Positions 18,099 through 26,179 of a stretch of DNA of 64,000 nucleotides are shown in pieces. Positions within the stretch are counted from its first letter, which is position 1, and each line of letters opens with the position of its first letter. The position numbers were made by a program, and so were the translations under genes. The notes under the pieces are model-generated. The model was given only the letters and a program-made list of their open reading frames with translations, searched no databases and had not been told where the DNA came from. This DNA comes from Arthrobacter alpinus. GTDB taxonomy: Bacteria; Actinomycetota; Actinomycetes; Actinomycetales; Micrococcaceae. The stretch spans positions 3,224,001 to 3,288,000 of the forward strand of contig NZ_FNTV01000001.1 of assembly GCF_900105965.1 (NCBI RefSeq), read 5' to 3'.

Positions 18099-18711
18099 GC
18101 ACGAGTGGGCGTAGCTTGTTGCCCAGGAACATGATGAGCAGAGTCATGGCAACAAATCCAACTGCAATGAGCACGCACGTCACCGCCACCGTGCCATAGC
18201 CGCCGTTGGCCGGATTGATGAACGGGTAGGCGTACCAGTTGATGGCCGCCCCGCGGATCAGGGAGTACGCCAGGTAAGCCAGCGGGAACAGTGCCGCCAC
18301 TCCCACACGTTTGAGCGGGATACTGTGGCGTGGCGGCTGGATGAGCCAGTCTGCCACCACGGCAACCGGCATCACATAGTGAAGCCACGTGTTGATCCAC
18401 GGCAGCAGTGATCCCAGGTCCACGTCGCGCAGCAGGGTGTTGAAGACAATACCCACCAGCGCCATGCACACCACTGAGATGCAGCGCAGCAACGCCCAGG
18501 CAGGGCCGCCCTCCTTGCCGCGCCATGTCAGCACGGACTCCACGAGCAGCACTACGGCGGCGAAAATATTGGAGAGGTTCGTGAAATAGCTGAAGAAGTT
18601 CACAATGCTGTAGCCCTCGCCGAGGTGGATGCCGAGCTGGGTTCCCACGGCAATCAGGGTCACGGCACCGAAGATAAAACGGACTGCGGCGAAGGCGCGG
18701 CTGAGTGTCAT
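18070..18711 (-). CDS. Pr6Pr-like integral membrane protein
   Basis: 213-aa protein with about six transmembrane helices (FIFGAVTLIAVGTQLGIHLG, then FFSYFTNLSNIFAAVVLL, later WINTWLHYVMPVAVVADWLI). The FSYFTNLSN and HYVMPV-ADW elements are typical of the Pr6Pr/FAR-17a/AIG1-like family, of unknown function in bacteria. The ATG at 18711 has GGAG closely upstream; upstream in-frame extension has no family similarity. Its last 29 nt overlap the end of pabC on the opposite strand. Confidence 0.82.
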   Translation of the reverse strand: MTLSRAFAAVRFIFGAVTLIAVGTQLGIHLGEGYSIVNFFSYFTNLSNIFAAVVLLVESVLTWRGKEGGPAWALLRCISVVCMALVGIVFNTLLRDVDLGSLLPWINTWLHYVMPVAVVADWLIQPPRHSIPLKRVGVAALFPLAYLAYSLIRGAAINWYAYPFINPANGGYGTVAVTCVLIAVGFVAMTLLIMFLGNKLRPLVPKVLLPVSR

Positions 18712-19041
18712 AGCTCCATAATGCCAGCCGCCCGCACTGTACCGGCGTAGCGCCACCACTTTTGCGCGGATCGTCATGTTGCGCCACACACGCATAGTTC
18801 CGGGCAGCACTGATGCCGCGTGTGTTATTTTCGAGGGGAGTAATGAGTGCCAGTATCAAGCCCTGACTTGCTGGCCGGCAACCCTCTTCCCGGCGGGGTG
18901 CCTCAGGTGAATACTCGGCAAACCCAGCTAACAACGGCTGATATTTGCAAGCGTGAACCCTTCAGCAGCGCCAGATCTGCCCCTTAAGCGCCGCGGCCAG
19001 CTCCGCTTGCACATGCCAGCCACGTGCAACGAGGAGACACC
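18712..19041. other. Leader region of the metZ operon
   Basis: 330 nt between the divergent Pr6Pr-like gene and the DUF1737 gene. It holds the SAM-IV riboswitch (18836-18962) and, after it, a GC-rich stretch (18963-19030) that probably carries the expression platform. The promoter should lie around 18760-18830 but no clear hexamers were identified. Confidence 0.6.
18836..18962 (+). ncRNA. SAM-IV riboswitch
   Basis: The sequence carries the conserved SAM-IV core: ATGAGTGCCAG, TCAAGCCC-TGACTTGCTGG, CCGGCAACCCTC, GGGGTGCC and the late GCAAGCG segment. P1 is GAGTA (18838-18842) with TACTC (18912-18916), and the GAGTGCCAG...CTTGCTGGCCGGCAACC block forms the SAM-binding junction shared by the SAM-I/IV clan. 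The extra 3' pseudoknot region and the actinobacterial host favour SAM-IV over SAM-I. High S-adenosylmethionine should switch off the downstream DUF1737-rhodanese-metZ genes. Identified by eye against the remembered consensus. Confidence 0.88.
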
Positions 19042-19302
19042 ATGTCCACGGACGAATCCCCACTGGCTTACCGCCTGATCACCGGCCCCGACGACCGAAG
19101 TTTTTGTGAGCGCATCTCCGCCGCACTGGCCGAGGGTTATGTGCTGCACGGTGGGCCCGCCGTGACCGCCAACGGCGGCACCGTGATCTGCGCCCAGGCC
19201 GTCATCCTCCCTCACGCCGTGGCCAGCAGCGACGTGGCCGTCGCCAACGCCCTGGACGAGCTCGACGCCGATCTGGAATTCGACGGCGAGGGAATCGCGT
19301 GA
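19042..19302 (+). CDS. DUF1737-domain small protein
   Basis: 86-aa protein. The segment LAYRLITGPDDRSFCERISAALAEGYVLHGGPAVTAN is the DUF1737 pattern (a short two-layer domain of unknown function); a C-terminal acidic helix follows. The ATG at 19042 is preceded by GAGGAGA. First gene behind the SAM-IV riboswitch, and its end overlaps the rhodanese GTG start by 4 nt. Its place suggests a part in sulfur amino-acid synthesis, perhaps as a small partner of the next proteins, but that is inference. Confidence 0.8.
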   Translation: MSTDESPLAYRLITGPDDRSFCERISAALAEGYVLHGGPAVTANGGTVICAQAVILPHAVASSDVAVANALDELDADLEFDGEGIA

Positions 19303-19691
19303 GCTACGCCGGCGATCTGGCCCCGGCCACAGCATGGGATCACATAGCGGCAGGAGCCGTGTTGGTTGATGTTCGCACGGAGGGGGAATGGACCCACATT
19401 GGCGTTCCGGACACGTCTGCGCTGAACACGGAGCCGGTCTTCATCCAATGGAATCTGGCCAACGGCAGCAACAATCCACAGTTCCTGGCCGAGCTGCTTC
19501 AAGCAGTGCCTACCGAGAAATCACTGGTGGTGCTGTGCCGTTCGGGCGCACGCTCCATTGCCGCGGCGACGGCCGCAACGGCGGCCGGGTACACGGCGTA
19601 CAACGTTTTGGAAGGCTTTGAGGGCGAACCTGACCGCTACGGCGACAGGGTGGTCAACGGCTGGAAGAACCGGAAGCTGCCCTGGCGCTAG
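19299..19691 (+). CDS. Rhodanese-like sulfurtransferase
   Basis: 130-aa single-domain rhodanese. The active-site loop CRSGARS carries the persulfide-forming cysteine, and the N-terminal VLVDVRTEGEW is the CH2A-like motif. Such proteins pass sulfane sulfur to acceptors. The GTG start at 19299 overlaps the DUF1737 stop by 4 nt, indicating translational coupling. It sits between a SAM-riboswitch-controlled gene and metZ, so delivery of reduced sulfur for homocysteine formation is a reasonable hypothesis. Confidence 0.92.
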   Translation: MSYAGDLAPATAWDHIAAGAVLVDVRTEGEWTHIGVPDTSALNTEPVFIQWNLANGSNNPQFLAELLQAVPTEKSLVVLCRSGARSIAAATAATAAGYTAYNVLEGFEGEPDRYGDRVVNGWKNRKLPWR

Positions 19692-19749
19692 CCGCTACGC
19701 ACTTTTTGACGGACATACTGCACCACCAGCGAAAGCCAAGGATACGCAA

Positions 19750-20961
19750 TTGAGTAACTTTAACGAGCATGCAGCCACCTGGGCGCCGGACACGGCGGCC
19801 GTGCGCGGCGGGCTTGACCGCAGCAACTTCCAGGAAACCTCCGAGGCACTGTTCCTGAACTCCGGGTTTGTGTACGAATCGGCCGAGGCCGCCGAGCAGG
19901 CGTTCACGGGCGAGGTGGACCGCTTTGTCTATTCCCGCTACGGCAACCCGTCCGTGGCAACCTTCCAGGAACGGCTGCGTCTGTTGGAGGGGAAGGAGGC
20001 CTGCTTCGCCACGGCCTCTGGCATGTCCGCAGTCTTCACAGCGTTGGGTGCGTTGCTGGCGGCTGGAGACCGGGTGGTTGCCTCACGCTCACTCTTTGGT
20101 TCCTGCTTTGTCATCCTGAACGAGTTGTTGCCGCGCTGGGGCGTGGAGACGGTATTTGTGGACGGGCCTGATCTTGATCAGTGGCGCGAGGCATTGTCCG
20201 TTCCCACCACGGCTGTGTTCTTTGAATCGCCGTCAAACCCGATGCAGGAAATTGTTGATATTAAGGCCGTCTGCGATCTGGCCCATGCCGCCGGCGCACA
20301 GGTGGTTGCCGACAACGTCTTCGCCACGCCGCTCCTGCAGCGGTGCGGTGACTTCGGCGCGGACATCATTGTCTACTCCGGGACCAAGCACATTGACGGG
20401 CAGGGGCGGGTCTTGGGTGGCGCCATCCTGGGCAGCAAGGAGTTCATCGACGGGCCGGTCAAGAACCTCATGCGCCACACGGGGCCCGCGCTGTCCGCGT
20501 TCAACGCCTGGGTGCTGACCAAGGGTCTGGAAACCATGAACCTGCGTGTGACTCATTCGTGCAACAACGCGTTGGCCTTGGGTGAATTTCTCGAGAAACA
20601 GCCGCAGATCGGCCGCGTCCTGTACCCGCATCTGCCATCGCACCCGCAATATGAACTGGCCAAGCAGCAGATGAAGGCCGGCGGAACCGTGCTGACCTTC
20701 GAACTGGCCGAGCCTGCTGGCGGAACCACCAAGGATGCGGCTTTTGCGCTGCTGAATGCCTTGCAGATCATCGATATCTCCAACAACCTAGGAGATGCGA
20801 AGTCGCTCATTACTCACCCGGCCACCACCACGCACCGCGCCATGGGACCGGAAGGCCGTGCGGCCATTGGGCTCACCGACGGTTTCCTTCGCCTGTCCGT
20901 GGGTCTGGAGGACCTGGACGACCTCAAGCAGGACCTCGCTGCCGCACTGGCTGCCATCTAG
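19750..20961 (+). CDS. metZ: O-succinylhomoserine sulfhydrylase
   Basis: 403-aa Cys/Met-metabolism PLP enzyme making homocysteine from O-succinylhomoserine (or the O-acetyl ester) and sulfide. The PLP lysine lies in YSGTKHIDGQGR; other family marks are SRYGNPSVATFQERL and ITHPATTTHRAMG. The start is TTG at 19750 (LSNFNEHAATW read as Met) with AAGGA 8 nt upstream, which matches normal MetZ N-termini; a longer in-frame extension would overlap the rhodanese gene. Third gene behind the SAM-IV riboswitch, so feedback by SAM is expected. Choice of MetZ over MetB or MetY rests on residue patterns and context. Confidence 0.9.
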   Translation: MSNFNEHAATWAPDTAAVRGGLDRSNFQETSEALFLNSGFVYESAEAAEQAFTGEVDRFVYSRYGNPSVATFQERLRLLEGKEACFATASGMSAVFTALGALLAAGDRVVASRSLFGSCFVILNELLPRWGVETVFVDGPDLDQWREALSVPTTAVFFESPSNPMQEIVDIKAVCDLAHAAGAQVVADNVFATPLLQRCGDFGADIIVYSGTKHIDGQGRVLGGAILGSKEFIDGPVKNLMRHTGPALSAFNAWVLTKGLETMNLRVTHSCNNALALGEFLEKQPQIGRVLYPHLPSHPQYELAKQQMKAGGTVLTFELAEPAGGTTKDAAFALLNALQIIDISNNLGDAKSLITHPATTTHRAMGPEGRAAIGLTDGFLRLSVGLEDLDDLKQDLAAALAAI

Positions 20962-20988
20962 GGGCGCGACACAGCAGCAATAGCGAGG

Positions 20989-21057
20989 CCGGCGGCGTGC
21001 CAAACCCGCGGGGCGGGTGAAATTACACACGCCGCCGGCGGATTGGCACGCCGCCGG
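20989..21057. repeat. GC-rich inverted repeats downstream of metZ
   Basis: CCGGCGGCGTGCCAA (20989-21003) is perfectly complementary to TTGGCACGCCGCCGG (21043-21057). Between them CCCG-CGGGG-CGGG forms a small inner hairpin, and CACGCCGCCGGCG occurs twice as a direct repeat. It probably forms a branched RNA structure at the 3' end of metZ mRNA. Confidence 0.75.
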
Positions 21058-21074
21058 CGTTTGGTTTGTTCCGG

Positions 21075-21130
21075 AGCACGACAACGGCCGGTCACCTTCC
21101 CCTTGGAAGGTGACCGGCCGTTGTCGTGCT
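21075..21130. terminator. 26-bp perfect hairpin between metZ and murA-like gene
   Basis: AGCACGACAACGGCCGG continuing to 21100 pairs perfectly over 26 bp with 21105-21130, closing a CCTT loop. It lies between two convergent stop codons and is followed by TGTTGCAGTT on the plus strand. Best read as a bidirectional terminator. Confidence 0.85.
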
Positions 21131-21138
21131 TGTTGCAG

Positions 21139-22671
21139 TTAGTCCTGGAAGTACTCGATCTCGGCGCCAACGGTGTTGAGGCGCTCGGCCAAGTCTTCGT
21201 AACCGCGCTCGATGACGTAGATGTTGCGCAGCTCGCTGGTGCCCTTGGCAGCCAGCATGGCCAGCAGGATACACGCGGCCGGACGAAGGGCGGGCGGGCA
21301 GCCAATTTCGGCGGCACGCCAGGCGGCGGGGCCCGTGATGTCGATGCGGTGCGGATCCAAGAGGCGGACGCCGGCGCCGAGGCGGTTCAGCTCCGTCAGG
21401 TAAATGGCGCGACCCTCGTAGACCCAGTCGTGAATCAAGGTGGTGCCTTCGGCACAGGAGGCGATCACGGCGAAGAAGGGCAGGTTGTCGATGTTCAGGC
21501 CCGGGAACGGCATGGAGTGAATCTTATCCGGCGCAGCCTTCAACTCAGACGGCAGCGTGGTGATGTCCACGAGCCGAGTTTTGCCGTTGCGGGCCATGTA
21601 CTCGGCCGTCTTGAGGTAACGGAATCCCATCTGCTCCAGGACCTTGAGTTCAATTTCCATGAACTCGATGGGGACACGCTTGACAGTCACCTCGGACTTG
21701 GTCACGATGCCGGCGGTAATCAGGCTCATGGCCTCGATGGGGTCCTCGGACGGCGCGTACTCGATGTCCACATCAATCCGGGACTTGCCCTTGATGGTCA
21801 GCGTGGTGGAACCTACGCCTTCCACCGTGACACCCAGGCCCTGCAAGTAGAAGCAGAGGTCCTGAACCATGTAATTGGGGCTTGCGTTGCGGATGACAGT
21901 GGTGCCTTCGCGGTGAGCGGCGGCCATGATGGCATTTTCAGTGACGGTGTCGCCGCGTTCGGTGAGCACAAAGGTGCGGTCTTCGGTATCGCTGACAGGA
22001 GCCTGTACCTGGTAGAAACCGTCGTGAGCGTTGACGTTGAGGCCAAACTCGCGCAGGGCCTGCATGTGCGGCTCTACCGTGCGGGTACCCAGGTCACAGC
22101 CACCGGCGTAAGGAATGCGGTACGTGTCTTCCTCGTCCAGGAGGGGACCCAGCAACATGATGACACTGCGGGTGCGCTTGGCGGCCGCAATGTCCATGGC
22201 GGCCAGATCCAACACGGCGGGGCGGCGGATCTGCAGATCGTTGTCCTCGAGCCAGGTGCACTCGACACCGATCGAGGTCAGCAGCTCCACAATGCGGTTG
22301 ACCTCTTCGATCCGGGCCAACCGGCGCAAGGTGGTGGTGCCACGGTTCAGCAGGCTGGCGCAGAGCAAGGCCACACCGGCATTCTTGCTGGAATTTACCT
22401 CGACACTGCCGGAAAGTTCACGGCCACCATGCACGCGCAGGTGAGTGACGGTGTTCTTGCTGACGGCTCCAACGCTGAACAGGTTGGCTTCCAACAGGGA
22501 TTCCATGCGCTGGATCATCTTCAGGCTAAGATTTTGCTTGCCCAGTTCCATTCGGGCAACGGCACTCTGACTCGTCCCCAAGTGGGTTGCCAGTTCGCCC
22601 TGGGTCCAACCTTTTTCATTGCGCGCATCTCGCACGAGTACGCCAACGGTTTCTGCAGCTACTTGAGTCAT
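21139..22671 (-). CDS. XRE helix-turn-helix fused to MurA-like enolpyruvyl transferase
   Basis: 510-aa fusion. Residues 8-62 form an XRE/Cro-type HTH (VRDARNEKGWTQGELATHLG, TSQSAVARMELGKQ). From about residue 75 the protein is a complete MurA-type EPSP-synthase fold: SSKNAG with K96-N97 of the substrate site, and GGCDLGTR with C192 at the position of the fosfomycin-target cysteine. MurA transfers enolpyruvate from PEP to UDP-GlcNAc, the first committed step of peptidoglycan. Conserved catalytic residues suggest activity, and the HTH suggests gene control or autoregulation. A primary murA is presumably elsewhere (not seen). The ATG at 22671 is used as start. Confidence 0.88.
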   Translation of the reverse strand: MTQVAAETVGVLVRDARNEKGWTQGELATHLGTSQSAVARMELGKQNLSLKMIQRMESLLEANLFSVGAVSKNTVTHLRVHGGRELSGSVEVNSSKNAGVALLCASLLNRGTTTLRRLARIEEVNRIVELLTSIGVECTWLEDNDLQIRRPAVLDLAAMDIAAAKRTRSVIMLLGPLLDEEDTYRIPYAGGCDLGTRTVEPHMQALREFGLNVNAHDGFYQVQAPVSDTEDRTFVLTERGDTVTENAIMAAAHREGTTVIRNASPNYMVQDLCFYLQGLGVTVEGVGSTTLTIKGKSRIDVDIEYAPSEDPIEAMSLITAGIVTKSEVTVKRVPIEFMEIELKVLEQMGFRYLKTAEYMARNGKTRLVDITTLPSELKAAPDKIHSMPFPGLNIDNLPFFAVIASCAEGTTLIHDWVYEGRAIYLTELNRLGAGVRLLDPHRIDITGPAAWRAAEIGCPPALRPAACILLAMLAAKGTSELRNIYVIERGYEDLAERLNTVGAEIEYFQD

Positions 22672-22905
22672 AATTCTTTTATATCACGAGATGCATATTT
22701 GCAAGGGATGATATGACCTTTCGGACAGTCCTTGCGGAATCCGTGAATAAATAATCGCCACATGCGATAAATTCGGTGGCCAAAATGCGCTAAACACCGA
22801 GGTGCCACTTAACGGTACCCCGGACCCGAGGCTGCAGCGTGAACCACGCCCAAAGCGCCATGCCCTGGAGCTTGCGGCCAGCACCGCCTGCAGGCGATAG
22901 GCTGA

Positions 22906-22921
22906 CCTCACACGATTTAGG
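22906..22921. promoter_or_regulatory. Operator overlapping the ribosome site of the second lacI gene
   Basis: CCTCACACGATTTAGG matches 14 of 16 positions of the site at 28537-28552 read on its minus strand. It ends inside the AGGAGG ribosome site (22919-22924) of the LacI-family gene. This supports autoregulation by the same repressor that controls the fructan operon. Confidence 0.65.
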
Positions 22922-22928
22922 AGGCACC

Positions 22929-23981
22929 ATGGCACGTAAGGCCACTTCTCAGGACGTCGCCGACCGCGCGGGGGTTTCTCGCAGCGCCGTGAGCTTTGTC
23001 CTGAACGGCCGCGCCGATGGAAATATTGCCAAGGAGAAGCAGCTGCTCATCCTGGCCGCCGCCAAGGAGCTCAATTACACTCCAAATGCCGTGGCACGCT
23101 CACTGCAAAGCCAGCGCACCCACACCATCGGCGTGGTGACCGATGCCATCGCCGGCGGGCCTTTCGCCGGCAAGCTCCTGCAAGGCGCCAGCAGTGCCGC
23201 GTTCGATGCCGGATACCTTTTGTTTGCCATCGACACCCAGCGCAACGACGCCCGCGAGGACAAGGCCTTTGGCACCCTTATCAACCGCCAGGTTGATGCC
23301 ATGATGTTCGCCGCGGAGAGTCTGCGCCCGCATCACCCCCGCCCCGCCATGAAGGGCATTCCGGCGCTGCTGGTTAATAGTTTTGACCCGGCTGGCGCCC
23401 AGCTCTCCATCATTCCTGACGAGATTGGCGGCGGCCGCCGCGCCGCCCAAATCCTGCTCGACGCCGGGCACACCTCCATTGCCTACCTCTCCGGCGGACC
23501 CGAGTTGGTGGCCACGGAACGCCGCACCCAAGGCCTTGACGCCGCAATTGCCAAGGCAGGGCTGCCCTCCATTGAGGCCATGGAAACCGGCTGGGAGATC
23601 AACGATGGATATGCCGCGGCCATGCGCCTCTTAACGGACGACGGCGGCCGCTCGCCAAAGCTTGACCGGCCCACCGGGGTTGTGTGCGCAAATGACAGGG
23701 TCGCCGTGGGCTTCATGATGGCCTGCGGACAGTTGGGGTTGCGGGTCCCGCAGGATGTGAGCATTGTGGGCTATGACGATGACGAGCCGCTTGCCAGGAC
23801 TGTGGTTCCCGGACTGACCACGGTGGCACTGCCCCACCGTGAAATGGGCGAGAAGGCCATTGAGCTGTTGTTGGCGGAGCTGGACCACGGGGCAGCGAAT
23901 CAGCCTGGCGGAACCATCCTCATTCCCTGCCCCGTGGTGATGCGCGGCTCGGTGGCGGCACCTTCAGGCGGCTCCCACTAA
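22929..23981 (+). CDS. LacI-family repressor of the fructan/sucrose operon
   Basis: 350-aa LacI/GalR regulator. HTH near residues 4-25 (ATSQDVADRAGVSRSAVSFV), hinge NAVARSLQSQRTHTIGVV, then the sugar-binding core with VVCANDRVAVGFM and VSIVGYDDDEPLA. The ATG at 22929 follows AGGAGG by 4 nt. The gene is convergent with the GH32 gene and overlaps it by 4 nt at the 3' end, a compact regulator-operon unit. Related 16-bp operators lie upstream of this gene (22906-22921) and of the binding-protein gene (28537-28584). A fructose or fructan-derived inducer is inferred from context. Confidence 0.92.
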   Translation: MARKATSQDVADRAGVSRSAVSFVLNGRADGNIAKEKQLLILAAAKELNYTPNAVARSLQSQRTHTIGVVTDAIAGGPFAGKLLQGASSAAFDAGYLLFAIDTQRNDAREDKAFGTLINRQVDAMMFAAESLRPHHPRPAMKGIPALLVNSFDPAGAQLSIIPDEIGGGRRAAQILLDAGHTSIAYLSGGPELVATERRTQGLDAAIAKAGLPSIEAMETGWEINDGYAAAMRLLTDDGGRSPKLDRPTGVVCANDRVAVGFMMACGQLGLRVPQDVSIVGYDDDEPLARTVVPGLTTVALPHREMGEKAIELLLAELDHGAANQPGGTILIPCPVVMRGSVAAPSGGSH

Positions 23982-25279
23982 AGGGCCAGTGCGTTGACCA
24001 CGGCTTCCCCGCGGACTTCAAAGCGCGAGGTAGCCGTGGGGTAGGCGCGAATTGTGCGTGCCGTGCCATCGGCAGCAAAGATCTCAATAAGCGAGCCATC
24101 AACGAGAATGCGTCCAGCCGTGATGCTTGCGACGACACGTTCGCTGCCGCCGTCCACCAGCACCAGCTCGGCCACACCGGCAGCCAGCACCTCAAAGGCT
24201 CGAGTTTGAACAGGCACGGTAAAGGTTTCAGCACCGTCAGACATGAGCGCTGCACGCAAGGTGTCAACCTCGGCAACCGGCGCCGACACCAGCGCGCCGT
24301 CACGGAATGACAGCTCCCTCGCGTACGTCAGCACACCGGCCCAACCGGAGGCGTGAATATCAGCCTCGGGACGGGACTTCTCCCAGCTCCAGCCCCACAT
24401 GAGCGTTCGGGGCTCGGCTGCGGTCCCGGCAACCACCTGAGGGGCGTAAAAGTCAGGGCCATCGTCGATCAGTCCACCACCTGTAGGTAGGAATTTCAGC
24501 CCGGCACCTCCCTCGCTGAGTTCGCCGGTCAGGTAAGTGACCCGGTCCAGGTCATGGTTGTCGAGGTTCCACAGGGACAACATGAGCACCCACTGCCCGT
24601 CCACGCGAAACAGCTGCGGGCATTCCCAAATTTGCGCAGGCGCCCATTCGGCCGCGACCCCCGCGCCGCCCGTCACCAACGGGCCCAAGTACTCCCACTG
24701 AGTCATGGTGTGGCACCGGTACAGCAGAATCACGGGCGTTCCATCTTTGTACCCGGCACCTTGAATGGCGTATTGGCTGCCGTTGAAGGTGAAGAGGAAA
24801 GGGTCCCGTACATCGCCAATGTTTGGCTCCTCCGGCATACCCACTATGCCGTGCTGCTCTTGCTTCCATTCCAGCAAAGCCCTATTCGAAGTTGCTGTCA
24901 TGACTTGGGACTTATGCTCGGTTTCTGCGATGCCGGTGTAATAGGCGGTAGGCACCTCGCCATCAAGGGCAATGACGCCTGACCAGACTCCTGCCGCGTC
25001 GGCGGCCCCCATGCGCGGGAAAAGGGCGGTGGGCTGCTGGGTCCAACGGACCAAGTCCGTCGAGGTGGCATGGCCCCAGTGAATGTTGCCGTGGGTGGGC
25101 GCGTCGGGGTTGAGCTGGAAGAACACGTGATGGGTTCCGTCAACGTAGATACAGCCGTTGGGGTCGTTGATCCAGCCCTGGTCCGGGCGGCCGTGCAGTG
25201 CCGGGAAGGCGGGGTCGGTGGTGCTCACAGGTAAAGCTCCTAGCTGGTTGACTATTGATGGTGCAGACGTGGAACTCAT
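23978..25279 (-). CDS. GH32 fructan/sucrose hydrolase (intracellular)
   Basis: 433-aa GH32 beta-fructosidase without a signal peptide. The three catalytic carboxylates are visible: D39 in WINDPNG (nucleophile), D159 in the RDP motif (transition-state stabiliser) and E219 in the EC motif (acid/base). A five-bladed propeller plus short beta-sandwich fits the length. It would split sucrose or imported fructo-oligosaccharides in the cytoplasm. It overlaps the upstream permease by 4 nt (ATGA) and is the last gene of a four-gene operon. Whether the substrate is sucrose, inulin-type or levan-type oligosaccharide is not decided by sequence. Confidence 0.93.
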   Translation of the reverse strand: MSSTSAPSIVNQLGALPVSTTDPAFPALHGRPDQGWINDPNGCIYVDGTHHVFFQLNPDAPTHGNIHWGHATSTDLVRWTQQPTALFPRMGAADAAGVWSGVIALDGEVPTAYYTGIAETEHKSQVMTATSNRALLEWKQEQHGIVGMPEEPNIGDVRDPFLFTFNGSQYAIQGAGYKDGTPVILLYRCHTMTQWEYLGPLVTGGAGVAAEWAPAQIWECPQLFRVDGQWVLMLSLWNLDNHDLDRVTYLTGELSEGGAGLKFLPTGGGLIDDGPDFYAPQVVAGTAAEPRTLMWGWSWEKSRPEADIHASGWAGVLTYARELSFRDGALVSAPVAEVDTLRAALMSDGAETFTVPVQTRAFEVLAAGVAELVLVDGGSERVVASITAGRILVDGSLIEIFAADGTARTIRAYPTATSRFEVRGEAVVNALAL

Positions 25280-26169
25280 TTATTGATTCCTGCCGTCAGG
25301 CCCTCACGGAGGTAGCGCTGGCCAAAGAGGAAGACGACAAGCGCCGGGATCATGGACAACACCACACCGGCGAGGACTGTCGACACCGAGCCCGTGCCCA
25401 TATTGCCTTGCAGCGACACCAAGCCCAGTGGCATGGTGAAGTTTTCCTCGCTGATGGTCATGATCAAGGGGCGGAAGAACTCATTCCAGTGGAAATTGAA
25501 GGCCAGGATGCCCACAATGGCCAGCCCGGGCCATGCCAGCGGCAGGTATACGGAGCGGAACGTGCGTAGGGGTGATGCGCCGTCGATCGCGGCAGCCTCG
25601 GCCAGTTCGCCCGGCAGGCCAATGAAGAATTGGCGCATCAGGAAGGTTCCAAACGCCGTCGGGATGGCCGGCAGGATCAGGGCCAGCAGGGTATCGGAGA
25701 GCCCCATGCCACGGATGAGCATGAACACCGGGACGATCGTGACCTGTGCGGGCACCATCATGGTGGCCAGCACAACGCTGAACAGGATGCCGCGGCCCCT
25801 GAAGTCGATGCGGGCAAACACGTAGCCGGCGAGCGCCGCAGTGAACATCTGGCCCGCCGCGATGATGCCGGTGACAAGGACCGAGTTCCAAATCAGCAGC
25901 CACATGTTTACCTGCTTGAAAACGTCAACGTAGGAACTAAAGTCCAGGCCACCGGAGAAGACGGAGCCACCGCTACCCAGGGATTCAGTGGGCGAGCGCA
26001 TGGAGGTCATGACCGTCCACACCACAGGTCCAAGGGTGAGGAACGTTGCAACAACGAGGATTGCGGCACGGCCGCCTGTGCGGCCGGTGATGCGGATTTT
26101 CTTGCGGCGCGCAGGGGTGGTTTCGCGTCCACCTACCGTGGTGCTTTCTTTCAAGGAGTGAATAGTCAT
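25276..26169 (-). CDS. ABC sugar transporter permease (MalG-like)
   Basis: 297-aa inner-membrane subunit of a CUT1 importer. The cytoplasmic N-terminus (residues 1-30) precedes six hydrophobic segments, and the EAA loop EAAAIDGASPLRTFRSVYLP docks the ATPase. It pairs with the MalF-like subunit 10 nt upstream and is translationally coupled to GH32. No ATPase gene is present in the operon, so a shared MsmK-type ATPase encoded elsewhere is probable. Confidence 0.93.
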   Translation of the reverse strand: MTIHSLKESTTVGGRETTPARRKKIRITGRTGGRAAILVVATFLTLGPVVWTVMTSMRSPTESLGSGGSVFSGGLDFSSYVDVFKQVNMWLLIWNSVLVTGIIAAGQMFTAALAGYVFARIDFRGRGILFSVVLATMMVPAQVTIVPVFMLIRGMGLSDTLLALILPAIPTAFGTFLMRQFFIGLPGELAEAAAIDGASPLRTFRSVYLPLAWPGLAIVGILAFNFHWNEFFRPLIMTISEENFTMPLGLVSLQGNMGTGSVSTVLAGVVLSMIPALVVFLFGQRYLREGLTAGINK

Positions 26170-26179
26170 GGCACTGCTC

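Noticed and set aside
21043..22716. A 557-codon open frame antisense to the HTH-MurA gene.
   Set aside because: Composition is typical of an antisense shadow; the opposite frame has clear family motifs.
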